Shown here one piece after another: positions 22,596-35,280 of a stretch of 64,000 nt of DNA. The stretch covers positions 8,270,501-8,334,500 of the forward strand of contig CM027377.1 of the NCBI GenBank assembly GCA_015680905.1. The letters run 5' to 3'. Source of the DNA: Coptis chinensis (taxonomy: Eukaryota > Streptophyta > Magnoliopsida > Ranunculales > Ranunculaceae). Under the pieces are notes generated by a model. That model saw only the letters and a program-made list of their open reading frames with translations. It was not told the origin of the DNA and searched no databases. The translations under genes and the position numbers were made by a program. The stretch's first letter is position 1. Each line of letters starts with the position of its first letter.

Positions 22596-23062
22596 TTAGA
22601 ATAGAGTCAATAGACTCAAGTAGATATGGCCAGGCTTATCAACGAGAGAGGTTTCGTTCTCTTCTCTTCCAAAACGTCTGCTGCCCCCAAATCCCAATGT
22701 TGATTTGTCAATATCCTTGTCAGAATCCAAATTGCACTGCCATTCATTTTCCTCATATCTTGCAAAATAGTTTTTGATGCTTGATGAGAGGAACTTTCCT
22801 TGTGGATCTCGAGCAATAAAACCTATTTGAATGTAAACCATGTTACAGGTGAATTAAAATGATATACACATTTATAGGTGTGTTCTTTCAAGGTATACAA
22901 AAGGGTCAAACCTAAATCTTTGAGGAGGCGCTGTGCTCTTAGAGGAAGTTTATGTATGTCTTCCATTGACTGTCTACTAGTGCTATACATAATGGACTGT
23001 TTTGAAAAAACGCTACGAGCATTCTGAAAAGACCGTGTGAGGAAAGTCCAGAACTTTGCCAT
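22596..23062 (-). CDS. Small two-exon gene, unknown protein (about 125 aa)
   Basis: Exon 1 runs from the ATG at 23062 to 22912 (starting MAKFWTFLTRSFQNARS). The donor is TTAG|GTTTGA and the acceptor CAAATAG|GTTTTATT, giving an intron at 22823-22911. Exon 2 is 22822-22596. The join is in phase 1 and yields 125 residues: an N-terminal half rich in basic and hydroxylated residues that could target mitochondria, DLGFIARDPQGKFLSSSIKN across the join, and an acidic then basic C-terminal half. I do not recognise the family. The intact splice sites and open frame across two exons support a real gene. It sits between two F-box genes on the same strand and has no obvious link with them. Confidence 0.6.
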
Positions 23063-23670
23063 TCTGTAAATACTAAAACAAGGTCGCAAAAAAAAAGCTA
23101 TACTAAAATCAATTCATGCACGGAAGCAATGGCGCGAAGTTCTAATCGCTTTACTATATGAATCCAGATTACCTAAAAGTTTCAGACAGTAAAATATTGG
23201 CTAAACTCAAATTAATATTCAATAGCACGGAGTCTGGAAATAACAGATACATGCTTAGTATCATCAAAAGGTTTTATCATGGCAATCATGGCATAACTAC
23301 ATCCTCTCAACAAAATTGTAAGCCCAGACACGACCCTTGATAAGCAAGTTGAGATATGGAAGACTGAAAATTCCAGTCATAAAAGGGTAACATATGGAAA
23401 CATGCTTACTAAAGACCTGAATAAATATACTTAAGAAAGTCTGGAAAAGGGAAAACAACATATCATGGTAAAAATGTGTCCAAATACGGAATTCAGGAAA
23501 CGTCCAATTCTGAAACCAAGAATACAAGAATCACACTAGGAGGGAGGCATAGAGCAACTATATCAAAATAAAATGAAGTGCAACCATTTGACTACAACTC
23601 AGAGAACTATGATAACATCATCATATACGAGTAACAATGTTTATAGTACTACCTTTAATAGAAGGCCTAC
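23063..23670. other. Intergenic, no gene recognised
   Basis: Holds the presumed promoter of the small two-exon gene near 23063 and the 3' flank of F-box gene 2 near 23670. Short frames only. Confidence 0.35.
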
Positions 23671-24965
23671 TTAATTGAAGTTGTTCTCTTGAGCTCCGTC
23701 ATTGTGTGCAGAACAAGGTGAAACAAGGCATGGGACAAAAAGGGTTGGTTCAAAAAATTCTGGAATCCTTAGCACCTCAACAATCTGAAACTCATCCTTC
23801 TCTGGAAAATAGAGTGATAGATGATCTTTCATATCTATCTTACTTCTGAAAAGGGCACCTTTTAACTGCGATGATGTTAGCATAAGTAATATACCTAACA
23901 ATATATCATAGAATCATCAGAATAGTAAGTTGGCCATATCAATTCACTTACATGAAACAGGAAGGTGTTATCAATCCATCTCTCCATCACTTTCATGCTC
24001 CAGCCAACAACGTCATATGTTACAGTCATAGAATGAAACGACTCATAGAACTTGTATCCTTTCTTGGTATTGCTACGCACAATTCTCCAGACACGAAAAC
24101 AGTGCCGATAACCATGTTCTACTAAGAACAGAGTCTCCCCCAAATTAAGTAGAAATAGCTTATCAGGGATATTGATGGAACGAATTAGGGAGGAAGGAAA
24201 CTTGACAGTTCGAAATTTCTCAGTAGAGAGGTCAAAGGCTAGGAGTCCGTCACCGCCAAGGAAGCTATTTTTTTCAGTAATCCAATAAAGGGTCTCATCT
24301 AAGAATACTGGCTTTCTCCTAGTGCCGCATATAACTGTTTCAGGCACTTCAAGCCCTCTCCATGACCCTTCACCCAGTGTAATAATCTCACCTTTCATAT
24401 GGGTTTGCAGATCATCATCATATAATTTAAAGAAACGAACAACTTTATACTTCTTTCCAATAGAATCAAAACCAAAACCGAGACTCACGGACAGCTTATC
24501 AGGTTCAGCTTCAATATCTGTTTCAGGCAGTTCCACATATTCTCTTGTAATTGGATTATAGATGAACAACGGACCCATTTTACAAAACGAAGAAGCACCA
24601 CAAATTAAGCCATGACAATAAGCCAAAGTGTACAAATAGTTCCCTTGTGCGCAACTAACCGGAAGCTCTCTACCTCTCCACATGCCATCCGTAGTCTCAA
24701 TTAGATATAAACTCGTTATGGGAACTTCACCCCTCGGCTCAACAATAATGCGACGCGGTAAGCATAGTGCTCTACTCAAATGCAAGTTAATAAAGTGTGG
24801 ATCCTTTGTTAAAGCATACCAGTCTTTACATACAGTCTTGGATCGCATAATATCCTCTATCGGAAGCCTAGACAAGATATCAGAAACAATCTCCGGTAAA
24901 AGACTTGGTATTACCTCATTTGAGCTCACACCAATAGTTTCCCTTGTTTCTCCATCAAATAACAT
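23671..24965 (-). CDS. F-box protein with F-box-associated domain (F-box gene 2), intact
   Basis: Probable substrate receptor of an SCF ubiquitin ligase. The start is the ATG at 24965 (MLFDGETRETIG). The open frame begins earlier, but the region upstream looks like a leader intron. Exon 24965-23952 and exon 23865-23671 join in phase 0 across an 86-bp GT-AG intron (GTAAGT; CATCGCAG), giving about 402 residues. The F-box is at residues about 20-60 (LLPEIVSDILSRLPIEDIMR, then VCKDWYAL). The F-box-associated domain follows: LFIYNPITREYVELPE, LGFGFDSIGKKYKVVRFFKL, GEIITLGEGSWRGLEV, FLLNLGETLFLVEHG. The last exon ends near VPCLVSPCSAHNDGAQ. It is closely related to F-box genes 1 and 3 in exon layout and sequence, and is the only intact one of the three. 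The substrate is unknown. Confidence 0.9.
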
Positions 24966-25886
24966 TGTGCCCACTTCGAATTGAAGTTTAAAAGTTGAAA
25001 AAAAAATTAACAACTTAGAAATGAAGCTAAAACGAGGTAAGCTACAAAACTAATATATCACCCAATTTCTGAAACCCAATTAAAAGAAAAAAGGCAAAAA
25101 AATTAAAGAGTATATATACCTTCTTCTTTGGGCGGGAGAATGAAGTCGAAGTGGATTCGTTAATCCCAACCGTCCATCGAACCAAAATGTTTTATTCGAG
25201 GCAGGTTTTTTTAGCTAATTGGTGTTAACATTTCTTTTGGTTGTTCTAGGCCTTCTAGAAGAATCTATTTGGGAGGAAGGAGGAGTCAACTCACTTGTGA
25301 ATTTGCATGTATGCAACTTACTAGTAGAGTTGCCTTCGTGCAATCGTGCAGGACGTAGTTTTATATAACAGTCACCAAACAGTCTCCATATTCAGGTCAC
25401 GATTAATCATAATATCTATCCCTGATTAAAAAATCTTGGCGGGTTTTATATAACATTTTATTGGAAATGATAAAATGATGATGAAATTTTATTGGCAATT
25501 CTATGAATAACACGCACTGTTCCAGGGAAGACAAAGCTATATACTTGTGTCGCAAAAAGATTATATATCATGAACCACACAAGGTATTTAGACAAATGTT
25601 CACTGAGAATTAGAAACATTAAAAACAATTAACTCTGAAGTCAAAACAATACCCCAGATGTACACCCATTTACAGCTCATCAAAACCATGATAGCATATC
25701 ACATAAGAACATAAAATCTGTAGATTTGTTTTGAAGCCTTTCCGCCGGATTAGATTTTTTTTTTATACTAATTTGGGGCGGTCCACTTCTCGTTTATATA
25801 AGGAAACTTGGAGTCTTCAGTCTTGGAGAACTACATGTTCAGGGCGAATTCCAAACCCAAGTCCAACTCTCTTAAAATTATTACTA
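24966..25886 (-). promoter_or_regulatory. Leader, leader intron and promoter side of F-box gene 2
   Basis: An untranslated exon ending AAGAAGAAG|GTATAT (near 25121) and an acceptor-like TTCGAAG just before the start codon suggest a leader intron of about 150 bp, as in the two sister genes. Beyond about 25200 the sequence is AT-rich with no recognised gene. Confidence 0.4.
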
Positions 25887-26319
25887 GAGTGTTTTTGGCA
25901 ACTGAGACTGGAAACTAATTAGGAATAGAATGGAGTAGGAAACCATTGGAATGGAATCTATTATAATAGAATTTGATTCCAACTTACAAAATGTGTATTT
26001 GGCAAACGTTTAGAAATCATCGGAATTCAATTCCTACTTCAATTAATGTGTTTGGTTGCCGTATAAAATCCTCTAACAGACTCCAATTTTTAGTTTATTT
26101 CTCCATTTTCGGATTAGAAATAAAAAACCGATTCCCATAGTCTAGGATTCTTTTGGATTAACAGGGGTCTGTCAAAGACTTAATAAAAGGAATTGGAGTC
26201 CGTTTAGAATCCAATTCTATTGGATTCTATGTCTCCAAATAGGCCAAAAGTGAGTGGTCCACCAAGGATTCCAGTTAATTCCACTCCTCAAGTCCGATTC
26301 CTGGTAAACAAACGCACCC
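25887..26319. mobile_element. Candidate MITE (hAT-like ends, no clear duplication)
   Basis: The left end GAGTGTTTTTGGCAACTGA and the right end (reverse complement GGGTGCGTTTGTTTACCAG) are imperfect inverted repeats. The interior is built of GGAATTGGA / TTGGAATCC words in both directions, as in many plant MITEs. No convincing target duplication was found, so the class is uncertain. Confidence 0.45.
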
Positions 26320-26335
26320 TGTAGTTATACTCAAC

Positions 26336-26497
26336 TCAGTTCCCAAATACAGGTGAGAGGAGGCAAGGAACTAACATGTTTGGCTTGAAATATTGTGGAA
26401 TCCCACACGCCTCGACATCTTAAACTCGTCTTTTTCTTGATTAAGAGAGCTAAATGTCCTTTCTCTCTTCCTTATATTTGAAAATTATATCTTCCAG
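26336..26497 (-). pseudogene. F-box gene 3, last exon (decayed)
   Basis: The minus strand after an acceptor (ATAATTTCAG|CTGGAAG) aligns with the last exons of F-box genes 1 and 2. It ends ...NMLVPCLLSPVFGN and a TGA, in the same frame and at the same distance as VPCLVSP in the sister genes. In-frame stops occur upstream in the exon (for example where the sisters read DHLSLY). The preceding exon now lies at 50552, so the former short intron has grown to about 24 kb through transposon insertion. Confidence 0.75.
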
Positions 26498-26560
26498 CTG
26501 AAATTATAACTCAAAAGGAAAAAGTTAAAAGAAAAAAGACTAAATTTCATTAAAATAGGC

Positions 26561-26769
26561 TATTAACATATCTAACCACTTCATCTCACTCCAACAAATC
26601 AGGAAACTACTTCATAAGAGTTGGACTCTATCATTTCTGTTCAACTATGTACTATTTTATTTAGTTAGATAGGTAGAGAGAATCTCTCAACTCAGTTGTA
26701 ATCTCCTATTTAAATATCTCTAAATCAATAAAGAAAAACATCTTTGAACTTAATCTACGTGTTTTCACA
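26561..26769 (+). repeat. 5' LTR of Copia element 2
   Basis: A 209-bp LTR ending GTGTTTTCACA, followed directly by a primer-binding site. It matches 31157-31236 and 50353-50500. Confidence 0.8.
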
Positions 26770-26782
26770 TGGTATCGGAGCA
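26770..26782 (+). promoter_or_regulatory. Primer-binding site of Copia element 2
   Basis: TGGTATCGGAGCA, one base from the usual plant Copia site complementary to initiator methionine tRNA, directly adjoining the LTR. Confidence 0.75.
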
Positions 26783-29700
26783 ACACTTTTATTCAAGTTA
26801 AAACACTTTTTTTTCTATCTTCCTCTCTATTTACTTTGTTCAATGGTTGTACCACCGATCCCTAGAACACTAGAGTCTAGGTTTCCCCAAATGGACCTTT
26901 CTTTGTTCATCACTCACAATCCATCCACTATGTTGGTTGCTCCTTCTTTATCAGGTGACAATTACAACACATGGATTCGTGCCATGACTATGGCCTTACG
27001 AGCAAAGAACAAATTTGGTTTTGTTAATGGTATGATTGACAAACCAACTAATGCTGATGAAATTCTTCAATAGCAAAGATGTAATGACCTTGTTTCCTGC
27101 TGGATACTCAATTCTGTGAATCCTGAAATTTGTGGAAGCATTGCATACTCCAAATTTGCAAGAGAAATTTGGAAGGACGTTGCGAAACGCTACTCTCAAT
27201 CAAATGCTCCATTAGTCTTTCAACTCAAGGAATATATTAAAGACACAAAGCAAGACAACCTATCTATCTCTGCTTATTTTACCAAGCTCAAGTCCTTGTG
27301 GAATGAACTTGATTCTCTCACTATAACTCAGCCATGTACTTGTGGATATGGCAAGCTTCTTGCAGTTCAAATCCTTGACGATCGAGCAATGAAATTTCTT
27401 CAAGGTCTCCATGATAGGTACAAACCACTTCGCAGCCAAATACTTCTCATGGAGCCCTTTCCTACCATTACCAAGATTTACTCTTTTGTTCGTCAAGAAG
27501 AAAAACAGCAAGAGATACATTCTTTTTCATCTCCTATTCCCGAAGTCGCTGCACTTGCTGCAAAGCCCGCATATCATGGAAACCATTTCAATCGTGGCAA
27601 TCAAAAACCATGTTTTCATTGCGATCATTGAGGAAGAGATAACCACACTATAGATCGTTGTTTCAAGCTCCATGGCTATCCTCCAAAGAAATCTGATGTA
27701 CCCCAGAATGCAACAAAAAACAAAGAACCTAAAATTGTGACACCTCCTAGCATCACTAAGGAACATTATAACAAATTACTTGCCATGCTTTCTTCAGATA
27801 GTGCAGATTTCAATGCAAATCTAGCAGGTATTGCCCTTACCGTTCCCACCAATTTAGTGTGGATTATTGATACAAGAGCATCTAATCACATGTCTTATAG
27901 TTTATCACTTTTTTTTTCCTACAAACCATGTCCACATCCTTTTTCCATCGGTCTTCTTGTTGGCTCAAATGCTTTTGTAAGTCATGTTGGTACAATACAA
28001 TTGTCCCAATACATTAAACTTGAAAATGTTTTATTTATTTCATCTTTCAAGTTTAACCTTTTATCATCAGTCAGCCAACTTACCAAATCAAATGATTGTG
28101 CATTAACATTTTTTTCTCATGAATGTGTTTTTCATGACCAATCAACAAAGAGGACGATTGGGAAGGGTAACATTCATGAAGGGTTGTATTATTTTCGAGT
28201 GGTTTCAGCAATGGCCGTCATCAAACCACCTACCATTGATTTATGGCATTGGCACCTTGGCCATGTTTCTTATCGCACTCTACATCATCTAGTTAAAAAG
28301 GTTCCATTTATTTCTTGTTCTGAAAATAAAACTTGTAATATTTGCCCTCAAGCAAAACAAGCTCGTTTATCTTTTCCTTTGAGTTCAATTAATACTACTA
28401 GACATTTTGCTTTGATTCATTGTTATATATGGGCCCCTTCTCTCAACTTTCATTAAATGGTTCTCGTTATTTTTTAACCATTGTAGATGATTTTAGTCGT
28501 TGCACTTGGCTCTATCTCATGCATTTTAAATCTGACACAAAACAAGTTTTGCAGTTTTTTTTTGCCATGGTTCACACTCAATTTCAGCATCACATACATC
28601 GTATTTTTTCTAACAACGGTGTTGAAAATTTTCCAACAATACAAGGTGTACGTTCTGATAATGGAACTGAATTTTTATCTAAAGATATGCAAAAAAATTT
28701 CTTAGACAATGGTGTCATTCACCAACGAAGTTGCGTTGGAACTCCCCAACAAAATGGAGTTGTAGAGCGGAAACACCGTCATCTTCTTAAAGTAGCTAGA
28801 GCTCTTCGATTTCAGGCACATTTACTTTTAAAATTCTGGGGTGAATGCGTTCTCACAGCAATATACCTCATTAACAAACTACCAACTCCTCTTTTATCAC
28901 ACAAATCCCCACAAGAAATTTTGTTTGGTTCAAAACCTGATTATTCTCGCTTACGAGTTTTTGGCAGCTTATGTTTTATGCACAACAATAACATTCAACA
29001 TAAATTTGATCAGAGGGCTAAACCTGGGGTGTTTCTTGGCTATCCACATGCACAAAAAGGTTATCGCATTTTTGATATTGCAACTAATACTATATCTACT
29101 TCTCATCATGTTATATTTTATGAAGGTATTTTCCCCTTTCGTGACATACCCATATCATTAATACAATCCTCTCATGTTTTACCATTATCCTTAGATGACA
29201 ATCCTTCATATGATAGTTCAAAAGATATTCCACGTTCCCTCCCAAGTAATTATGGAATCACAATTCCTTTACTCAATGAATCCTGTCCCACACCTCCTTC
29301 ACCAAATACACCTGTCATTGAAACTTCCAATACTAGTTCATCCTTGGCTGCTCAACCAACAACTATATACCATCTAATTCCACACAAACTTCTACATCTA
29401 CCAGTCCACCCCCTGATAAGACAGAATGAATTCGGCGTCCTCCTCCTTATTTGGTTAAGCACTAAATATGCTCTACAACTAGTCATGAATGTTCCCCTTC
29501 TTCATCTAACTCCAAGTCGAAAGGTACACCATATCCTCTTAACCAATATACTTCTAATGTTAATTTTTTTTGTTGCACACAAGTCGTTTCTTTCCACTAT
29601 TTGTTCTACAGATGAACCAAAATCATATTCCCAAGCTGTTAAAATACCTCAATGGAAGGATGCTATGACGAAGGAAATTGAAGCCCTGGAAAAGAACAGC

Positions 29701-31156
29701 ACCTAGACACTTACATATCTCCCTCCCAACAAATAGGCAATCCCTTGCAAATGGGTATTCAAAACAAGTATCGATTTGACGGTACTCTTGAGCGTCCTAA
29801 AGCACGGTTAGTTGCCAAAGGCTTTACTCAGATTCACGGGCTAGATTACCACGATACTTTCGCACTAGTTGCCAAATTGGTCACCGTTCGTGTTTTACTA
29901 TCTATTGCAGATGTTAAACGTTGGTCTCTATACCAACTTGATGTTAACAATGCTTTTTTTCAAGGTGATCTTCATGAAGATGTTTATATGACCCTTCCAC
30001 CCGGTTTTGTTCGAAAGGGGGACACTCGTGTTTGTAAGCTCAACAAATCAATTTATGGTTTGAAACAGGCTTTTTGCCAATGGTTTGCAAAGTTCTCTTC
30101 TACACTACTTGCTACAGGCTTTTCTCAATCCAAGTCTGATTATTCTCTTTTTATTTATCATAAAGGCAGTTCTTTGATTTTTCTTCTCGTCTATGTGGAC
30201 GATATTATTATCACCGGCAATGATGAATATGCTATTAAACAATTCAAACAATTTCTTGAAGCAAAGTTTTACATCAAAGACTTGGGGAAATTGAAATATT
30301 TCCTTGGCATTGAGGTAGCTCACTCACAAAAGGGCCTTTTCATCTCTCAAAGGAAATATATTTTAGACATTCTCAAAGATACTGGTTTTCTTGGTGGACG
30401 GGTTGCTGATTTTCCTATGGAGCAGAAACTCAGATTATCTAAAAAGAGTGGTACATTGCTTCCTGACCCGACTACATAACATTGCTTAGTGGGCCACCTT
30501 ATTTATCTAATGGTGACACGACCATATATTAATTATTCAGTTAACATTCTAAGCCAGTTTACGCAATCACCTCGCACTACGCATCTTGATGCAGCTCACC
30601 GAGTGATTCACTATTTGAAAGGCTCTCTTGATAAAAGGGATATTTTTATCCTCTTCTAGCAAACTTTAGTTACGTGGTTACTATGACTTTGATTGGGCAG
30701 GATGTCCAGATACTCGACGATCAACCACTGGTTATTGTACTTTTTTGGGATCTAATATTGTTTCATGGAAAACTAAGAAACAAGTCACAATATCCCGTTC
30801 TTCTGCCGAAGCTGAGTATAGGGCTATGCCAACTCTCACTTGTGAATTACAGTGGTTATAATACTTGTTACGTGATTTTGGAATTTCTCATCCATCTCCC
30901 ATCAGTATGTTCTGTGATAACAAAGCTGTGCTGCATATCGCCAACAACCCTGTTTTTCACGAGCGCACTAAACACATAGAACTTGATTGTCACTTCATTA
31001 CAGAAAAGATTCAGTCCAAGCTTTTAGCTCCTCAATTTATATCTTCTAGTGCTCAACTCGCAGACGTTTTTACCAAACCATTGGGCATAGATCAATTTGA
31101 CAATTTGATTGGCAAGCTGTGCGTTCAGTCCTTGAACGCTCCACCTTGAGGGGGAC

Positions 31157-31236
31157 TATTAACATATCTATACACGTGGTTAACCACTTCATCTCACTCC
31201 AACAAATCAGGAAACTACTTGATAAGAGTTGGACTC
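31157..31236 (+). repeat. 3' LTR of Copia element 2, left part
   Basis: Follows a purine-rich tract (TTGAGGGGGACT) and matches the first part of the 5' LTR. It stops at the Gypsy insertion, where GACTC (31232-31236) forms the left copy of the duplication. Confidence 0.75.
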
Positions 31237-31758
31237 TATATGTACGACTACATTCTTACCCCTACAAACGGTCGTCGTTGGGTACCAAAGGTTGTACACT
31301 AGCACCGCCTATGAATGCGACCGACTCCCATTGCCCACAAAGCAGGCCTATTTTTATTGCCAACCAAGCTAGCCAACTAAACTGGCCTACTTTTATTGCC
31401 AACCAAGCTGGCCAACTAAACTGGCCTATTGTTATGGCCAACTAAGATGGCCGACTTTTTACTGCCCTCCTGTATGGCTAACATAATCAGCCCACTCATC
31501 CTAATATGGTAGATTTTAGCATATATACAAACAAGGCAATATATCTTTCTATAAAAATATATGAATAAGATTTTAAGGAGATAAGCCACCTATAAATATC
31601 TCATTTTCATTCCCAAAAGAACTACGTTCATTTGAGAGACTTCATTCCAGATAACAATTTAGATACGTAGGCATCCATTGAACGTACAGTCTCAAAAATT
31701 CTACAACAATCTCCCTAACAAGATTTTTAGTGTGTTCGGGTGAGTTCTTACCCAAACA
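31237..31758 (+). repeat. 5' LTR of the Tat-clade element
   Basis: Same length as 49826-50347. Contains a tandem pair of about 40 bp (TTTTATTGCCAACCAAGCT, twice). Ends ACCCAAACA. Confidence 0.85.
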
Positions 31759-31762
31759 AAAT

Positions 31763-31777
31763 TGGCGCCGCCTGTGG
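31763..31777 (+). promoter_or_regulatory. Primer-binding site of the Tat-clade element
   Basis: TGGCGCCGCCTGTGG, four bases after the LTR end, is a Gypsy-type primer-binding site beginning with the usual TGGCGCC. Confidence 0.65.
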
Positions 31778-33776
31778 TTCTTACTAACTGACTTTCTTCC
31801 ACAATTTGGTAATGGCGAAAACAACAAGATCTCAAGTGAGCAAAAATGCAAGATTACAACAAGAAGAAGAAAACAACTTACCTAATCTCGAAGTTCTGAT
31901 TAATGAGGCCGTGATGGATCAACCAACTGCCCCAGATCTACACGCTCCACCTTCAAAATTCCAAGTGCCACGGCAGCGCAGATCTAGATGTACGCGACTT
32001 CAGGCTCCAACAACTCATTCTCAAGATCTAGATGCCATAAATGCAAGCAAAGCGGATTCAGAGAATATGGAGATAGGAGATGAAGACGTGCCTTTAGAAG
32101 TGCTGTGTTAGAGATTCAGAAGAGAGAAAGAACATATCAACTACTTGCAGAAGCAACTAGACAAAGGGAAGCAAGTACTAAGGGATGACGCTGATGCTGC
32201 ATCTTCCACACCGGCAAGAGCCCCTAGATCTGGTGAAAACCGGAGTGTATTCAACCGACTACAATTTAATTACAGTAGATCCTATCCATTGGAGCCTATC
32301 CCTGAACATCATCAAAATCACTCAAGGTCAAGCAGACATTCATCCCATTCAAGAAGGCGATCCAAATCTTGAAATACCAACAACACTAAGCGTAGTAGTG
32401 GTCATAACACTAGGCAGAAAGAACAACAATACACGTCGTCAGGTAATCATCACACCTCTCATAACATGACAAGATCATTGAATGTTGATCATAGCGCATC
32501 AGAAAGGTGGACAACATCCACCATAAGACACAATGCTGGACGCCAAGATCAGGACCTCAGAGACGAATTGCAACATGACCTTAGACATGGCTTGAATGCA
32601 ACAAACCGATACAGAAAGGTTAACGAAGGTCAGTCCAGAATACGGCCACACTAAAGAAACGGCTCCCCAGTTCGACAGCCTAGCCCATTTTATCGGCACA
32701 AGTCTCGCAGCCCAAGGAACCAGCCAAATATAGAAGTAAGCAACGATTGGGGGCGACAACGCCGTGAGTTGCAACGTAGTGAAGTTACTCCTCAAGTCAA
32801 AAATCTAGAAGCTATAGGAGCACCATTCACGGAACAACAAATCAAAGACATTATCAAGAAAACAATGACCAATATGGGTGTCGCTGAAACACGATGGAAA
32901 GACCTTGCAGTGAACGAAGATGTCATCGAGAGATTTTCCCTAAAGATACAAAATGTAGAGCATCAGGAAGGATTCAAACAACCAGACCTTCCGACGTTCA
33001 ATGAAACAGGAGGCGACCTGAATGATCATGTTATGGAGTTTAAAAGCAGGCTAATTCTCTGGCGCACAGAGATGACCCTCTCTTATGCAAACTTTTTCCG
33101 TCTACACTAAAAGGAGAAGCTCTACGTTGGTTTTCCAGCTTGCCAGCTCGATCTATCGCGTCATTCCAGGAATTAGCAAGTTTACATCGGTTTAAGTATA
33201 ATTGGACATGTCCTAAGGATGTCAACATCTTGCTAAACACCAAGCAACAAAAGGATGAAGCACTGGCAAAGTTCGTAATTCGTTTCTGCCAGGTGCAAGC
33301 AGAGGTCGCCGATATCCCTGACGTAATGATTATTCATGCATTCAAAGAAGGAATCCATTTCAATGAAAACAGAATTTACAACTCCCTTGTACAGGACCCC
33401 CCATAATCAAAGTCCGATTTGTTTGCACGAACACATCAGTTCATTAACGTGGAGGAAGATGTTAGATCAAAAGCTTCCAGAGACAAAAACTTTCGGAGTT
33501 AAGACTCAAACGAAAGTAAAGGCAAACAGAAGAAAAACATATCGGAAGGGCAACAACATAAATCAGAATACATAAAGGTAAACACAGTTCGTGAGGAAAT
33601 GAAGCTTATCACTCCATTAAATGCCAAGTATGATGCGATATATGAGAAGATCAAGGGACGAAACTTACTTTTTCCTCCGCTGCCCTTACCTGAAAACACT
33701 AAGTCTAAATGTGACAAAAATCTTTGGTGTCACTTTCACAATGATTTCGGCCATGAAACAGAAGAGTGCAGATCCC

Positions 33777-35280
33777 TGATAAATGTAAAAATGATAGTTT
33801 ACCTACGAAATGAACGATAAAACTCAAAACGTAAGTAAAACTAAACGAAATTACGTGCCTAGTTTATCAAAGATTGTTCTACTCTCTATCTATTGAACAG
33901 ATATAGTGGAGTAGGAAGTTCGTTCCACTCCTAGTTCTTTCACATAGTAATGTTCTCTAAGTATAAATAATTTTAACTAAAGTCTAATAAGAGATTTACG
34001 AATTATAAACTACGATGCAACTACCCACAAGATACAACTAATTAACTACAGAATGCTGTGTTGATTCTATGATAAGGAATTAGGGGGGATTGATTCCACC
34101 TTAACTCAACTTAACTTATTAACGACGAATAGTCGTAATCTGAATTGAACTGCTATGCAAAACAATTGGTTCTTCCTAATACCTAATTACACATGACACT
34201 TCTACCAATTCATAACTAGCATGTGAACGATTAAACCCATTCTCATGGTGAATTAATCATTTCTAGAGTGGAATAGAAATTACGATGACTCTACGATAAT
34301 CGGAATCAAGCTTTCATCAAGACTTCTCAACCCCCTCTAATGGAGGTTTAGCCGAGAATCATTCCGCAACATTTCCATAAGAATCTAAACTAAACATAAT
34401 ATCAAGATTCTAAGTTTACTAATTTAACAAACAATAATTGAAATCTAATTAATAATTAAAAAATGATATCAACAAGAAATTAAACTAGATCTATAAATGT
34501 AATGACAGAAAACGAATTGAATAATAATAAACTATTTTATTAATCTAATCAAATGAATAACAATATTTTAAAGGTTTAATCTAAAACAAGGAATGAAAAT
34601 GAAACTAAACTTAATTAAAAACCATTAAAACTAGATCTAGAAGCTATTCTAATCTAACCTTAGCTACTATTACAAGGAACTAGTTTTCTAAATATCACTA
34701 GATGCCTTAAGAACTAAGCTTTTCTTTGTTTTTTATATGTTTCAGATCCAAAATCGTGCATGGGCTTGGAGCCATGTTTTGGGCCAGAGAATCAGGCCCA
34801 AAACCTAATTCTTTCAGTCTAAAAAGGCCTCTTCAGCTGGAGTTAGCTTTGACAAACTTTTCGTCCAATTCTACTCCTCTGATTGGGTCAAGGCTTAGAC
34901 CATTGGAAAGCTCTTTCCGAGCCGGTCGTTTTGAAGTAAGGTAGGCCCAATTCCGAGGTCTGAGTCCAAAGATATGGTCTTTGGAAGTTCTCACGACTTT
35001 TGTAATCGTTTTACCCGCGTGGACTTTGACTTTTCATCTTTTGACCGGGCTTTACTTTACTGAGGGCTTTGTCCTCTTGAAAATTGGCCTTTAATCACGA
35101 ACTCCTTAGCAACCGACCTTTGCTCCTTTATCTCGCTAAAGTGGCATATTTCGCACATAATGGACTTTGAAGCCCGAAATGCATAAAACACGAATCGATT
35201 AACTCTTACTTATTATTCACATAATTGGTCTAAAAGTACGATTGTTAAGGGGTTAAAACTACAGTTTTGGGCTCTTATCA
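33777..35280. mobile_element. Solo LTR inserted in the Tat-clade element
   Basis: The 1504-bp insertion begins TGATAA and ends TTATCA. It is flanked on both sides by ATCCC (33772-33776 and 35281-35285), an exact 5-bp duplication. It has no coding sequence of its own, so it is best read as a solo LTR of an unidentified LTR family. It interrupts the gag-protease region. Confidence 0.75.

Noticed and set aside
34726-34944. A 72-codon frame inside the solo LTR
   Set aside because: It lies in a non-coding solo LTR and has no motif.
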